A stretch of DNA of 41,838 bases from Verrucomicrobiota bacterium (GCA_016199935.1 JACQFS010000098.1:1-41838), one strand, 5' to 3'; numbered from the stretch's first letter, positions 7,560 through 15,327 are shown. The notes: generated by a model from the letters alone, not told the origin. Numbers and translations are program-made.

Positions 7560-8291
7560 GTGGCCAACAAGTATTACCAGCCCGGCGAAACGCGCGGCGC
7601 GAAGGTCCACGACCTCTTCGCCGCCGTGGCCCCGCGCTACGACCTCATCAACGACCTCCAGAGCCTGGGCCTGCACCGCGCGTGGAAGCGCCGGCTGGTC
7701 GCGCTGGCGGAGCTGGCACCGGGCGGGCGCGCGCTCGACCTCTGCTGCGGCACCGGCGACGTGGCGTTTGCGCTCGCGGCCGCGGGCGCGGAGGTGACCG
7801 GACTGGATTTCAGCGCGGAGATGCTCGCCGTCGCGGCGCGGCGGGCCGCGGCCGTTCCGCGTTCCGCGTTCCGCGTTCCGCGTTTCCTCCGTGGCGACGC
7901 GCAGCAACTTCCCTTTCCCGACGCGAGCTTCGAGGTCGTGACGATCAGCTATGGCCTGCGGAACCTCGCGAGCCTCGAACGCGGCCTCGCGGAAATGTTC
8001 CGCGTGCTCCAGCCCGGCGGCCGCGCGCTCGTCCTCGACTTCGGCAAGCCGGACTTCGCGCCGTGGCGCACGCTTTACTTCGCCTATCTCCGCTGGTTGG
8101 TCCCCGCGTTCGGCTGGCTCTTCTGCGGCGACGCCGCGACGCACGGCTACATCCTCGAGTCACTGCGGAATTATCCCGGCCAGCGCGGGGTGGAGGAAAA
8201 AATGCGCGCGACGGGTTTCGTCGGGACGCGCATCGTGAACCTGCTCGGCGGCGTGATGAGCATCAACGTGGGGATGAAAGTAGAGGCGTAG
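7560..8291 (+). CDS. ubiE: Demethylmenaquinone / ubiquinone methyltransferase (UbiE/MenG family)
   Basis: This SAM-dependent C-methyltransferase acts at the last step of menaquinone synthesis (or in ubiquinone synthesis). The start is taken as GTG 7560, giving VANKYYQPGETRGAKVHDLF and matching the usual N-terminus; ATG 7524 would add 12 residues. It has the SAM motif ALDLCCGTGDVAFALA, followed by GLDFSAEMLA, GDAQQLPFPDASFEVVTISYGLRN, the LQPGGRALVLDFGKP motif and the C-terminal GGVMSINVGMK. Between the SAM region and GDAQQLPF lies a short stretch coded by a tandem 7-bp repeat (PRSAFRVPRF), where relatives have a variable loop. In this phylum menaquinone is the likely substrate, but that is inference. 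Confidence 0.94.
   Translation: MANKYYQPGETRGAKVHDLFAAVAPRYDLINDLQSLGLHRAWKRRLVALAELAPGGRALDLCCGTGDVAFALAAAGAEVTGLDFSAEMLAVAARRAAAVPRSAFRVPRFLRGDAQQLPFPDASFEVVTISYGLRNLASLERGLAEMFRVLQPGGRALVLDFGKPDFAPWRTLYFAYLRWLVPAFGWLFCGDAATHGYILESLRNYPGQRGVEEKMRATGFVGTRIVNLLGGVMSINVGMKVEA
7854..7881 (+). repeat. Tandem 7-bp repeat inside ubiE
   Basis: Four exact copies of gttccgc are followed by a degenerate one (gtttcct), in frame within ubiE. They are translated as PRSAFRVPRF. Because 7 is not a multiple of 3, the repeat runs through all three codon phases. It lies in a loop between the SAM-binding motif and the GDAQQLPF strand, where length varies among homologues. Gain or loss of single units would break the frame. 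Confidence 0.85.
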
Positions 8292-8318
8292 CATGGTGAA
8301 GGTGGTGAAGCGGGGCGC

Positions 8319-8416
8319 GCGACGATTTTGCACCGGCTCGGCTTCAGCCACACGAGAAGCTCACCTGCCGGCACGCCGGCCGCGACTTCCGCCTCACGGA
8401 CATCAAGGGCGAGCTT
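8319..8416 (+). pseudogene. Relic of the C-terminus of a DUF1501 protein
   Basis: Frame one reads ATILHRLGFSH (8319-8351). After two extra bases the next frame reads EKLTCRHAGRDFRLTDIKGEL (from 8354). Together they match the end of DUF1501 proteins, and the intact copy in this window ends HATMLALLGFDHTKLTYRYN and then GRDFRLTDNFG. Nothing upstream of 8319 continues the match, since ubiE ends at 8291. This is therefore a frameshifted 3' fragment, not a gene. The flanking 8417-8493 holds nothing recognisable. Confidence 0.72.
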
Positions 8417-8493
8417 GGGGTAGCGATTGCGCGTTTGTGGCTACCCGGCTTTGAAACGACGGCACCAATTCGCGCTTTGCCGGTTCGTGGCAT

Positions 8494-9375
8494 TCATGGC
8501 TCCTTTGGTTTCGGTTTCAACCCGGGTATCCTATCAAAAATGCTCGGTGGGGGGCTAAACCAAAAGTAATCGTCCGATGTCAAGTGGACCCCACTGTTCT
8601 GGCCTGAGTAAATGAATACTTTGGCGGAAAAAAAGCACATGGAGTTGGTGGTTACCGCCGCCCGCAGCACGGGTCTCCAATCGTTATCCATGAATTTCGA
8701 CTCGGGCGTCAGCTTGACGTTGAAAAAAGACACGCCGTTCTGTTGCTCGACCGAAACCATTTCGTGCCCGGCAAAATCCGGCAGATACTTCGCCGCTGCG
8801 GCTGTGACGATAGTCTCCAGCTCTTCAGCGCTCTTCTCGTGGATGCCAAGCCGCGTCAGCATCAACATCCAGCTGAAGCTAGTTTGACGGATCACGATTT
8901 CCTCGCTGTTGAGCCGATATCGAAACTCCAAACCGTCGCAATCATTCGACCAGTTCTGGCTGCGGTGAACCGCGACCTCGCCGCCCGACAGGTTGGTTGC
9001 CGAAACAAGTTTCCCCCATGCGTGCGTTGCCCCGCCAAGAAGCCGATGATTCCAGTCCGTGCCGCTGTCAATCGCGCCCTTCAGTTCGGTGTCGTTCGGC
9101 GACGCCGCAACGTCCTGCCGGTTGGTGAACGAAGCCGTAATCAGGAAGGCACCCACATATCCTAGTGGGCGGAAAGACGTCTTGCGGACCAAGTCAGGTG
9201 GAGCCGTCGAGTTCGTATAATAAATTCGTTGCGTTCCCGATGGACCTGCTATTTCGACGTAAGCATGCCCTTCGGGTGAACCAAATCCCAGCGTTGCGCT
9301 CTTAAGGAACAACGCACTGATTATGACCGATATTGCTGCGTGCGATTTCAAAAAGGGGTCCTTGTATTTTGCCAA
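8494..9375 (-). CDS. Hypothetical exported or membrane-anchored protein
   Basis: This 293-residue protein belongs to no family I recognise. Residues about 12-30 (SHAAISVIISALFLKSATLG) form a hydrophobic segment, so it is likely exported or anchored. The rest looks like mixed beta structure with many Ser/Thr/Asn, ending in a Pro/Lys-rich tail (GLKPKPKEP). Codon use and base composition appear clearly less GC-rich than in the neighbours (by eye, not computed). It lies between a DUF1501 relic and a dispersed repeat copy (9421-9440). Both points suggest a later arrival. ATG 9375 is used, and I see no strong ribosome-binding site. Confidence 0.6.
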   Translation of the reverse strand: MAKYKDPFLKSHAAISVIISALFLKSATLGFGSPEGHAYVEIAGPSGTQRIYYTNSTAPPDLVRKTSFRPLGYVGAFLITASFTNRQDVAASPNDTELKGAIDSGTDWNHRLLGGATHAWGKLVSATNLSGGEVAVHRSQNWSNDCDGLEFRYRLNSEEIVIRQTSFSWMLMLTRLGIHEKSAEELETIVTAAAAKYLPDFAGHEMVSVEQQNGVSFFNVKLTPESKFMDNDWRPVLRAAVTTNSMCFFSAKVFIYSGQNSGVHLTSDDYFWFSPPPSIFDRIPGLKPKPKEP

Positions 9376-9420
9376 TCAGTATCCGCAAGCAGAATACGGG
9401 GCCGATCTTCGGATTGCAGT

Positions 9421-9440
9421 TTACTCCTTACTCGTCACGT
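9421..9440 (-). repeat. Dispersed 20-bp repeat, copy 1 (gtaaggagtaa family)
   Basis: The 20 bases ttactccttactcgtcacgt are the exact reverse complement of 15556-15575. A third related copy lies at 20171-20191. This copy ends directly before the stop codon (9441-9443) of the minus-strand gene it follows, and it separates that gene from the lower-GC hypothetical gene. Confidence 0.85.
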
Positions 9441-10397
9441 TCAATTCCCCGCCACGTCTTCCATCAGCAGCAGCGCCGCCGCCTCCGCGATGTCGCGCAC
9501 GTCGTAGTTGCGCGCCGCGTAGGACGCGCTGCCGCCGCGGCCGATGACTTCGTGGCCCGTGACTTGTCCCACGATCTGGCCGTCCGCGAGCCGGACTACC
9601 GTGGCCTGCAAATCCGGCACCGAGTAAGTCCGGTCGCCCGAAACTTCCGCGACGGTCACGCTCTTTGAGGTCAGGAGAATTTCCAGCGCGTAGTCGGCTT
9701 TGCCCGAAAGCACCGCGCGCTCGACCGTCGCGCGACTCTCGCCGGGCTTCGGGTCCAACAGCGCGGTGGCCACGCTTTGATCCACGAGCTTCGCGCCGCC
9801 CGCGCGCAACGGCCGGCCGAACAACCGTTCCACGTCGCGCACCGTCTGCCGGTCCGCGAGCGTCGGCGTGGACGGCTCGACCAGCCGGTAGCGATTCTCG
9901 CCCGCGACGCGCTCCGTGCTCGTCGTGCCGCCGCCGCCGGTCGCGACCTTCACGTTTCCGCCGGCGTTAATGGTGAGTGTGCCGGGCGCGCTCGCATTGC
10001 CACCGGTGGATTGCGTTTTCGCCGACAAAGTTTTTTCCGTGCGGCTCGTGAGCTTGAGCCCGGACTTCTCGTCCACGAGTTCGCGGTTGAGGTAAATGAC
10101 GAAGCGGTCCTTGCCGCCGGCGCGCGCGAGGGCCGCCTTGAATTTCTCGATGATCGCCTGCGCCTGATCAGGCGGGACGAGATATGGCCGCGCGCCGCCG
10201 TATTGCTTCTGGTCGTAGTTGTAAAGGCCCGGCGTCGCGACGGCGGCGGGCGCGGCCACGGCACCCGGTGCGGTGAACACCGGCGGTGGAGGCTGCGGCG
10301 CCGCGGCGGGCGCGGGCAGGTTGGTGTTCGTCTGCGAGGGCTTCTGGGCGAACGCGGCGGCACTCGTCGCGACGAGGAGGAACAAAACGATTTTCAT
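9441..10397 (-). CDS. Exported protein of the LpoB cluster, unknown family
   Basis: This 318-residue protein has a clear signal peptide (MKIVLFLLVATSAAAFAQ), a Pro/Ala-rich linker (about residues 19-60) and a folded C-terminal half. A Gly/Thr-rich stretch (about 130-160) interrupts it. The segment GKADYALEILLTSKSVTVAE, then YSVPDLQATVVRLADGQIVG, recalls the strand pattern of LpoB/CsgG-like domains ('ADY ... L ... T ... D..TG.IV'). This is only a resemblance. It is last in a five-gene same-strand set, 36 bp after the YcfL-like gene. A periplasmic role in envelope assembly is inferred from context. Confidence 0.7.
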   Translation of the reverse strand: MKIVLFLLVATSAAAFAQKPSQTNTNLPAPAAAPQPPPPVFTAPGAVAAPAAVATPGLYNYDQKQYGGARPYLVPPDQAQAIIEKFKAALARAGGKDRFVIYLNRELVDEKSGLKLTSRTEKTLSAKTQSTGGNASAPGTLTINAGGNVKVATGGGGTTSTERVAGENRYRLVEPSTPTLADRQTVRDVERLFGRPLRAGGAKLVDQSVATALLDPKPGESRATVERAVLSGKADYALEILLTSKSVTVAEVSGDRTYSVPDLQATVVRLADGQIVGQVTGHEVIGRGGSASYAARNYDVRDIAEAAALLLMEDVAGN

Positions 10398-10433
10398 AAC
10401 ATGCCTTCGGTTGAGCGTGAATGAAGCGGTCGA

Positions 10434-10853
10434 CTAGCGCGCCTCGCGGACGCGGATGGTGTATTTGCGCGCGGCCGGCGTGAGCGAAACCCAGCGCACG
10501 GTCTCCTGCGCGTTCTCGGTGAGGATCACGTTCTGGAACGGCGTCTCGTCCACGGCGAAGCCCTGGTCGTCCTTGAAGACGCAGTTGGCCTGGACCTGGA
10601 GCCGGCGGTTCTCGCGGTTGCGGAGGTTCACGGCGACTTCGAGGCGGCCGTCGGGATTGATGCGCTCCTGAATGCCGGAGGCGGTGACGCTGCGCTGCGC
10701 GCCGGGGTCCATGAGCACGAACTTGAGTTTGTTTTCCAAGTCGTGCGTGGTCGTGTTGACCGGCGCGTAGGCACCTTCGGGCGGCGTGGAGCAACCGGCA
10801 GCGAGGAGCGCGAGCACGGCGAGCGGGAGGAGGAGTTTCTTCATAAGCTTCAT
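10434..10853 (-). CDS. YcfL-like (DUF1425) lipoprotein
   Basis: This 139-residue protein has a lipoprotein signal with lipobox LAAGC (C at residue 21, counted from MKLMKK). The domain that follows has the DUF1425/YcfL pattern: LRNRENRRLQVQANCVFKDD, GFAVDETPFQNVILTENAQE and TVRWVSLTPAARKYTIRVRE. In Escherichia coli ycfL lies directly before lpoB, and the same neighbourhood appears here. Its ATG overlaps the stop of the preceding COG3014-like gene by 4 bases, implying translational coupling. The biochemical role of YcfL is not established. Outer-membrane location is expected, since the residue after the cysteine is Ser and not Asp. Confidence 0.82.
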   Translation of the reverse strand: MKLMKKLLLPLAVLALLAAGCSTPPEGAYAPVNTTTHDLENKLKFVLMDPGAQRSVTASGIQERINPDGRLEVAVNLRNRENRRLQVQANCVFKDDQGFAVDETPFQNVILTENAQETVRWVSLTPAARKYTIRVREAR

Positions 10854-11998
10854 TGGTTTTGGTCGCTGAAAAAAATCACGGTGTCGCGGTCGGGATACAC
10901 GGTGAAGTTCAGTTGTTTGTTCAGGTTGGGCACAACCTGCCCCGTGGCGTTCAAAAATTCAACCGTCCCCGTGTGCGGCCCCGGCGGCATGCGCAACGCG
11001 GTGAAGGTCAGATACTGCGGCAGGTTATACCACTGCCGTGTGTCGGCCTCGGGCGTGGCGGCGGACGAGGCCACTTTGCTGACGAGGCCCGCCAGCAAAA
11101 GTCCGAGGCCCACTTCATCGGCCGCGCCGCGGCTGCCGCTGCCGCCGGCGATCAGGGCGCTGCCGGCGATGATCGCGGCGTTGCCTGCGGCGTCGGTGGT
11201 GGACTTGAAGACGGCCTTGTTCCCGAGGATATGGTCCATCACGCGGCCTCCGCGAGTGGTCGCCTGAAAATACAGATCATCCAGCGGCTTGAGCGCGAGT
11301 TGCTGTCCCTCGACGGTCACGCGCACGGAGTGGATGATGGAGTTGCCGGGGAGAAACTTGAGCTGCTCGCCGTAGCGGCCGGCGGCGAACTTCGTCGGTC
11401 CGCGGCCGAACTCACCGAAGACGACGACGTTCGCCGACTTGTCGTAGGGCGGCAGCGGTTTCTGCGCGGAATTTTTTTCCGCGCGCGCGTGAGCTTCGCT
11501 GCCGTCGCCACCGAGCTTCGCAGTCACGTAGCCGTCGAGGTAGTCGAGCAACACGTAATCGCTGCCGTATTTTTTCTCCGGGTCGCCGTCAATCACCGCG
11601 GCGCTGCGGTAGCAGGCGCGGGCGTTGTCGGGCTCACCCTGCATCCAGTAGAGGATGCCGCGATAGTAGAACGCCATCACGCGCTCGTAAGGCTCGCCGA
11701 GAAAAGTCTTCTGCTCCTCGCGCCCGAACAGGCTCCGCGCCTTGCGCGTGCCGCTGTCGGCGGTGCGCACGGCGTTGAGGGTGGTGACGGCGTCGTCGAG
11801 CAGCGCGCGCGCCTCGTCGAAATTTCCCTGGCGCATCGCCGTGGCCGCCTTGCGGTAGTCCCACATCAGCTTGTCGCGCTCGGTTCGCTGGGCGGCGGCC
11901 TTGGGATTGTCCGTCGCGCATCCGCCGGCGGCAAACAGCAACGCCATCGCGCCGACGACGGAGAAACGACCACCCGAAAGTTTGAAGCAGCTTTTCAA
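10850..11998 (-). CDS. COG3014-like lipoprotein with TPR-type helices
   Basis: This 382-residue lipoprotein has the signal ALLFAAGGC (C at residue 27). The N-terminal half has helical repeat character (MWDYRKAATAMRQGNFDEAR, YYRGILYWMQGEPDNARACY, YLDGYVTAKLGGD). The C-terminal half is strand-rich with an Ala/Gly-rich stretch (NAAIIAGSALIAGGSGSRG). Size, lipobox and the LpoB/YcfL neighbours match the COG3014 group, which accompanies LpoB and YcfL in several proteobacteria. The gene lies 37 bp after the LpoB-like gene and overlaps the YcfL-like gene by 4 bases. Function is unknown. A scaffold role for the neighbouring lipoproteins is a guess from TPR content. Confidence 0.75.
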   Translation of the reverse strand: MKSCFKLSGGRFSVVGAMALLFAAGGCATDNPKAAAQRTERDKLMWDYRKAATAMRQGNFDEARALLDDAVTTLNAVRTADSGTRKARSLFGREEQKTFLGEPYERVMAFYYRGILYWMQGEPDNARACYRSAAVIDGDPEKKYGSDYVLLDYLDGYVTAKLGGDGSEAHARAEKNSAQKPLPPYDKSANVVVFGEFGRGPTKFAAGRYGEQLKFLPGNSIIHSVRVTVEGQQLALKPLDDLYFQATTRGGRVMDHILGNKAVFKSTTDAAGNAAIIAGSALIAGGSGSRGAADEVGLGLLLAGLVSKVASSAATPEADTRQWYNLPQYLTFTALRMPPGPHTGTVEFLNATGQVVPNLNKQLNFTVYPDRDTVIFFSDQNQ

Positions 11999-12035
11999 AT
12001 CGAGCCTCCGCGAATCGGCTCACACGCAGACCGGC

Positions 12036-12671
12036 TCACCGATACACCGCGTCTTCGAGCCCCTGCTTCTTGATCTCGGCCTGATCCTCCCAGACGATCT
12101 CGCTCGTGCGGTTGTCGGTCAGTCGGAACGTGTAGAGCACGTAATCACTCGTGCCGGCCGCGGCCTTCGTCGTCATGCCCTGGAGCTTGCCGGTGAGGAG
12201 AAAGTCCGCGCCCTTGAATTCCTGCACGCTCGGGTCGCTGCTCGCCGTCACCTGCCCGGTGCGCTTGAGCTCGCGCTCGCGCTCCAACGCCTGCATCTGC
12301 TCGCGGTCGAGGAAGACCACGCGGCCCGCGGCCTTGGAATAGAGTTGCACGCGGATGCGGGTGAGGAAGATGTCCTTGTTGATTGGGAAGCGCGTCTCGT
12401 TTTTCACCGGCTCCAGCGCGATGCGCGGTGGCGTGGCGGCGTGGGCGATCTGCGGGATGGAAAGAATCCCGCGCGCCATTTTTTCCGTCACCGCGAGCAT
12501 GTCCTGCGACTCGATGCCCGTGCCGGCGACGAACCCGCGCTCGTCGGCCTTCATCTCGGTGACGGGTGTGCCGGAGGGGTTTTTCACCCCGCTGGTTGCG
12601 CAGCCGAAGCCGGTCAGCGCCAGCGCGGAGCAAAGGGTGAGGTTGGAGAGGGAAGGCAATTTCATAATCAT
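12036..12671 (-). CDS. lpoB: LpoB-like penicillin-binding protein activator
   Basis: LpoB-type outer-membrane lipoproteins reach through the peptidoglycan to activate a bifunctional PBP. The 211-residue protein has a signal ending in LALTGFGC and a flexible stretch. The PF13036-type domain follows: RIALEPVKNETRFPINKDIF, TRIRVQLYSKAAGRVVFLDR, KGADFLLTGKLQGM, YTFRLTDNRTSEIVWEDQ. The 'F.LTGK' and 'T.EIVWED..EIKK' strings are the family hallmark. The lipobox is imperfect (GFGC), but the cysteine is well placed. The PBP partner is not in this window. The gene sits at the head of a tight same-strand group with COG3014-like and YcfL-like genes, which supports the call. Confidence 0.84.
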   Translation of the reverse strand: MIMKLPSLSNLTLCSALALTGFGCATSGVKNPSGTPVTEMKADERGFVAGTGIESQDMLAVTEKMARGILSIPQIAHAATPPRIALEPVKNETRFPINKDIFLTRIRVQLYSKAAGRVVFLDREQMQALERERELKRTGQVTASSDPSVQEFKGADFLLTGKLQGMTTKAAAGTSDYVLYTFRLTDNRTSEIVWEDQAEIKKQGLEDAVYR

Positions 12672-12717
12672 GTGCGGGGATTGGACCGCTTTAGCGGCGG
12701 GAGTTCAAAGTAAATTC

Positions 12718-13323
12718 TCACCGACCGAACAGCGCGTTCGCGCCATCCATCGGCCGGGCGGCCGGTTGATATGCCGGTGCGGGAGCCGGCGGAGCCTGCA
12801 CCGCGACCGCTGGCTCCGTGACATAGGTCACCGGCGGCTGCGCGTAGGAGATGCCGTAAGGAGCCGCTTGCTCGACCTGCCGCCAGCGCGATGCCTCGGC
12901 AATCGAACCCAGCACGAGTCCGGACACCGCGCCGATGGCCGCGCCCTTGCCGGCGTTGCCCGCGCCGTAACCGATGGCCGCGCCGAGTCCCGCGCCGAGT
13001 GCCGCTCCGCCCAGCGGATTAGCGGAACCATACGACCCATAATAAACCGGTGCGCTCGCATAGACCGGCGCATAACCGTAGCTCACACCGTAATTGTAGG
13101 GCGCGTAATAGTTCCGCCGCGACTCACGCCCGAGCGTGCCGAGCACCCAGCCCGACGCCGCGCCGATGGCCGCGCCCTTGCCCGCGTTGCCCGCGCCGTG
13201 GCCAATCGCCGCACCGAGGCCCGCGCCCAGCGCCGCGCCGCCGAGGGAATCCGGCGTGAACAGTTGCGCCCGCGCCGCGCCGAGCGAAGCCGCGACCAGC
13301 AGGATGGTGAGAGTTGTTTTCAT
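12718..13323 (-). CDS. Exported glycine-zipper protein with internal duplication
   Basis: Starting at ATG 13323, the product has 201 residues and a signal peptide (MKTTLTILLVAASLGAARAQ). A glycine-zipper unit, GGAALGAGLGAAIGxGAGNA followed by GKGAAIGAxSGxVLG, occurs twice (about residues 27-62 and 104-139), offset by exactly 77 codons. The DNA copies (about 12905-13017 and 13136-13248) are still very similar, so the duplication is recent or kept alike by conversion. A Tyr-rich spacer (YYAPYNYGVSYGYAPVYA) separates them. The C-terminus is Pro/Ala-rich. Glycine zippers insert in or contact membranes. It is first in the LpoB gene group, 46 bp upstream of lpoB. The longer reading from 13371 adds 16 residues before the signal and is less likely. 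Confidence 0.8.
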   Translation of the reverse strand: MKTTLTILLVAASLGAARAQLFTPDSLGGAALGAGLGAAIGHGAGNAGKGAAIGAASGWVLGTLGRESRRNYYAPYNYGVSYGYAPVYASAPVYYGSYGSANPLGGAALGAGLGAAIGYGAGNAGKGAAIGAVSGLVLGSIAEASRWRQVEQAAPYGISYAQPPVTYVTEPAVAVQAPPAPAPAYQPAARPMDGANALFGR

Positions 13324-13451
13324 AAGTCGCAATCGGTGGGACGCCTCGCGCGCCCCGCTATTCACCCGCAACCTAGCACGCCGGGGCGCGGTGTAAAATG
13401 CTGCCGAAAAATCTGTCCCCCGATTGAGCCGCCACCTATACTCGCCGCCAT

Positions 13452-13832
13452 ATGAAATCAGCCTCCGTCAAACAGTTCCTCGCCCTGCGCGAGTCGTTGC
13501 AATCCGAGCGCGCGACCATTCTCGCCCGCCTCAGGGAAATCGACCGAGCCCTCGGCGGCGTGTCGGCTTCCGTTCCCGCCGCCGCGCCGGCGAAAGTGGA
13601 TGGCCGCACCCTCCGCCGCGGCCTCAAGCGCATGAAAAACCCCATGTCCCTCAAGGCCGCCATCGCGGTGGTCACCAAGGCCAGGCCGCTGAGCAAGGAC
13701 GACATCCTCAAGGGCATCGCCAAGCTCGGCTATCGCTTCGCGACCTCCGACCCGCTCAACACGCTCAACTCCGTGCTCTACGCGAAGAAGCAATACAAGA
13801 ACACCGACGGCAAATTCGCCCCCGCGAAGTAA
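13452..13832 (+). CDS. HARE-HTH-like small DNA-binding protein
   Basis: This 126-residue basic protein has an N-terminal helix with coiled-coil character (VKQFLALRESLQSERATILA) and an Ala/Pro linker. The C-terminal winged-helix-like region is MSLKAAIAVVTKARPLSKDD, then ILKGIAKLGYRFATSDPLNT and a KF.P end. The order 'kpls..dIl..i...GYrf...dplntL.svLy..k...n.dGkFap' is that of HARE-HTH-type domains, which pair with DNA-acting or transcription proteins. Small stand-alone forms are common in this phylum. It is followed by a likely terminator. The target is not known. Confidence 0.72.
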   Translation: MKSASVKQFLALRESLQSERATILARLREIDRALGGVSASVPAAAPAKVDGRTLRRGLKRMKNPMSLKAAIAVVTKARPLSKDDILKGIAKLGYRFATSDPLNTLNSVLYAKKQYKNTDGKFAPAK

Positions 13833-13862
13833 GCCGGTCACTATTTTTCAGATCGCGCGCGC

Positions 13863-13895
13863 GGCGGCGGGGCAACTCGCCGCCTTGCTTTTTTT
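13863..13895 (+). terminator. Likely intrinsic terminator after the HARE-HTH-like gene
   Basis: The stem ggcggcg (13863-13869) pairs with cgccgcc (13878-13884) across an 8-base loop. It is followed by ttgc and a run of nine T. It lies 30 bases past the stop of the preceding gene and 28 bases before hisF, so it should separate the two transcription units. Confidence 0.6.
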
Positions 13896-13922
13896 CCCCG
13901 CCGCTGTTTCAAACCTCCCGCC

Positions 13923-14696
13923 ATGCTCGCCAAACGCGTCATCCCCTGCCTCGACGTTCACGACGGACACGTGACCCGCGGCGTGCAGTTCGGCAAGGCC
14001 GAGGCCGGCGAGTTGCGCAATGTCGGCGACCCCGTCGCGCTCGCGCTCCGCTACAATGCGCAGGGTGCCGACGAGATGGTCTTCTTCGACATCACCGCCA
14101 GCGCGCACGGCCGCAAATCCATGGTCGAGGTTATCGAACGCGTCGCCGACGAGTGCTTCATGCCGCTCACCGTCGGCGGCGGCATCCGCACCGTGGACGA
14201 CATGAGCGCGATGCTCCGCGCCGGCGCCGACAAGACCAGCATCAACTCCTCCGCCATCGCCACGCCCGACCTCATCCGCGCCGGCGCGGAAAAATTCGGC
14301 AGCCAGTGCATCGTCGTTTCCATTGATGCAAAGAAAGTCGCGCCCGACCGTTGGGAAGTTTTTGCGAAAGGCGGCCGCGAACCCACCGGCCTCGACGCGG
14401 TCGAGTGGGCGCGGCGCGCGGTCGCGCTCGGCGCGGGCGAGATCGTGCTCAACTCCATTGACGCCGACGGCACCAAGGCCGGCTTCGACCTCGTCATCAC
14501 CCGGCGCATCAGCGAGAGCGTGGGTGTGCCCGTCGTCGCGAGCGGCGGCGCGGGCACGTTGCAGCACATGGCCGACGTCCTTCTCGAAGGCCGCGCCGAC
14601 GCCGTGCTCGCCGCCAGCATTTTCCACTTCGGCGAATTCTCCGTGGCCGAGGTTAAGAAACATCTGGCCGCGCAGGGCATCCCGGTGCGGTTTTGA
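13923..14696 (+). CDS. hisF: Imidazole glycerol phosphate synthase, cyclase subunit
   Basis: HisF is a (beta/alpha)8 enzyme that combines PRFAR with ammonia from HisH to make IGP and AICAR in histidine synthesis. The 257-residue protein has [19 protein letters not shown] with catalytic D11, [24 protein letters not shown] with the second catalytic aspartate D135, [23 protein letters not shown] and [11 protein letters not shown]. All are intact. No hisH, hisA or other his gene is adjacent; hisI lies 5 kb away. The last 55 bases occur again at 15502-15556, after the next two genes. Confidence 0.97.
   Translation: MLAKRVIPCLDVHDGHVTRGVQFGKAEAGELRNVGDPVALALRYNAQGADEMVFFDITASAHGRKSMVEVIERVADECFMPLTVGGGIRTVDDMSAMLRAGADKTSINSSAIATPDLIRAGAEKFGSQCIVVSIDAKKVAPDRWEVFAKGGREPTGLDAVEWARRAVALGAGEIVLNSIDADGTKAGFDLVITRRISESVGVPVVASGGAGTLQHMADVLLEGRADAVLAASIFHFGEFSVAEVKKHLAAQGIPVRF
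14642..14696 (+). repeat. Direct repeat, copy A: 3' end of hisF
   Basis: These are the last 55 bases of hisF including its TGA. They match 15502-15556 at 52 of 55 positions, with an uninterrupted 36-base match at 14655-14690. The copy lies directly before the nucleotidyltransferase gene. The three differences are at 14650, 14654 and 14691. Confidence 0.9.
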
Positions 14697-14703
14697 AACG
14701 ATC

Positions 14704-15327
14704 ATGGATGCCGCCAAAATAAAAATCGCGCTCGCCGACATCACCGCCGAGCGGGATCCGACGCTCAAAAGCGCGAAGCTCGCCTCGCTCTGCACCGCGC
14801 TGTGGGCGGAGCACGGCGTTCAACTCGTCGTGGTCGGCGGTTCGGCGATCGAGATACTCACCGAAGGCGCGTATGCCTCGGGCGATCTGGACATGTGCCA
14901 CGTCAACGCGGCCACGTTGCCGATCCGCCAGCGGCAGGAGCTGATGGGCCTGCTGGGCGCGCAGGGCGGGCCGCGCAACTGGCGCGTGGCCGGGATGTAT
15001 CTGGACCTGCTTGGGCCGGCGGAGAGTTTTGCGCGCACACCTTACCGTCAGATCGAAGCTCCTTACGGCACCATTTTGGTCATGAAGCCGGAGGACTTGC
15101 TCGTTGAGCGCGTCCTGATGACTTATTACCTCGGCGAAAGTCAAACGGCGCGTGACTGCGCAAAGAAACTCGTCGCCGTAATCTTGGATGGCGTCATTCC
15201 GGTGGATTGGGATGAAGTCCGTCGCCTTGCAAACCGCCCCGAATACCATAATCTTCCGCAGTGCGTCCAGTTAGTGAATGAAGTTGCCCATGAACTCAAA
15301 ATCAAAAGTCCCCTGCATCCCGCTTGA
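14704..15327 (+). CDS. Nucleotidyltransferase-fold protein (DUF6036/AbiEii-like)
   Basis: This 207-residue protein from ATG 14704 starts 7 bases after the hisF stop. It carries a nucleotidyltransferase core: VQLVVVGGSAIEILTEGAYA followed by SGDLDMCHVN, giving the G-G-S...D-x-D pattern (GGS, then DLDM). A third acidic strand is MYLDLLG, and a conserved PEDLLVERVLMTYYLGE helix follows. This is the layout of small MNT/AbiEii-type and DUF6036 proteins, some of which act as toxins by modifying tRNA or proteins. It overlaps the next small gene, as in paired systems. It lies inside a segment flanked by direct repeats of the hisF end. A toxin role is inference, and no HTH antitoxin is visible. Confidence 0.75.
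   Translation: MDAAKIKIALADITAERDPTLKSAKLASLCTALWAEHGVQLVVVGGSAIEILTEGAYASGDLDMCHVNAATLPIRQRQELMGLLGAQGGPRNWRVAGMYLDLLGPAESFARTPYRQIEAPYGTILVMKPEDLLVERVLMTYYLGESQTARDCAKKLVAVILDGVIPVDWDEVRRLANRPEYHNLPQCVQLVNEVAHELKIKSPLHPA

Noticed and set aside
7346-7570. A 74-residue minus-strand reading in front of ubiE
   Set aside because: It has no recognised domain and overlaps the ubiE start; the region is more likely the divergent promoter space between ubiE and the pilB operon.
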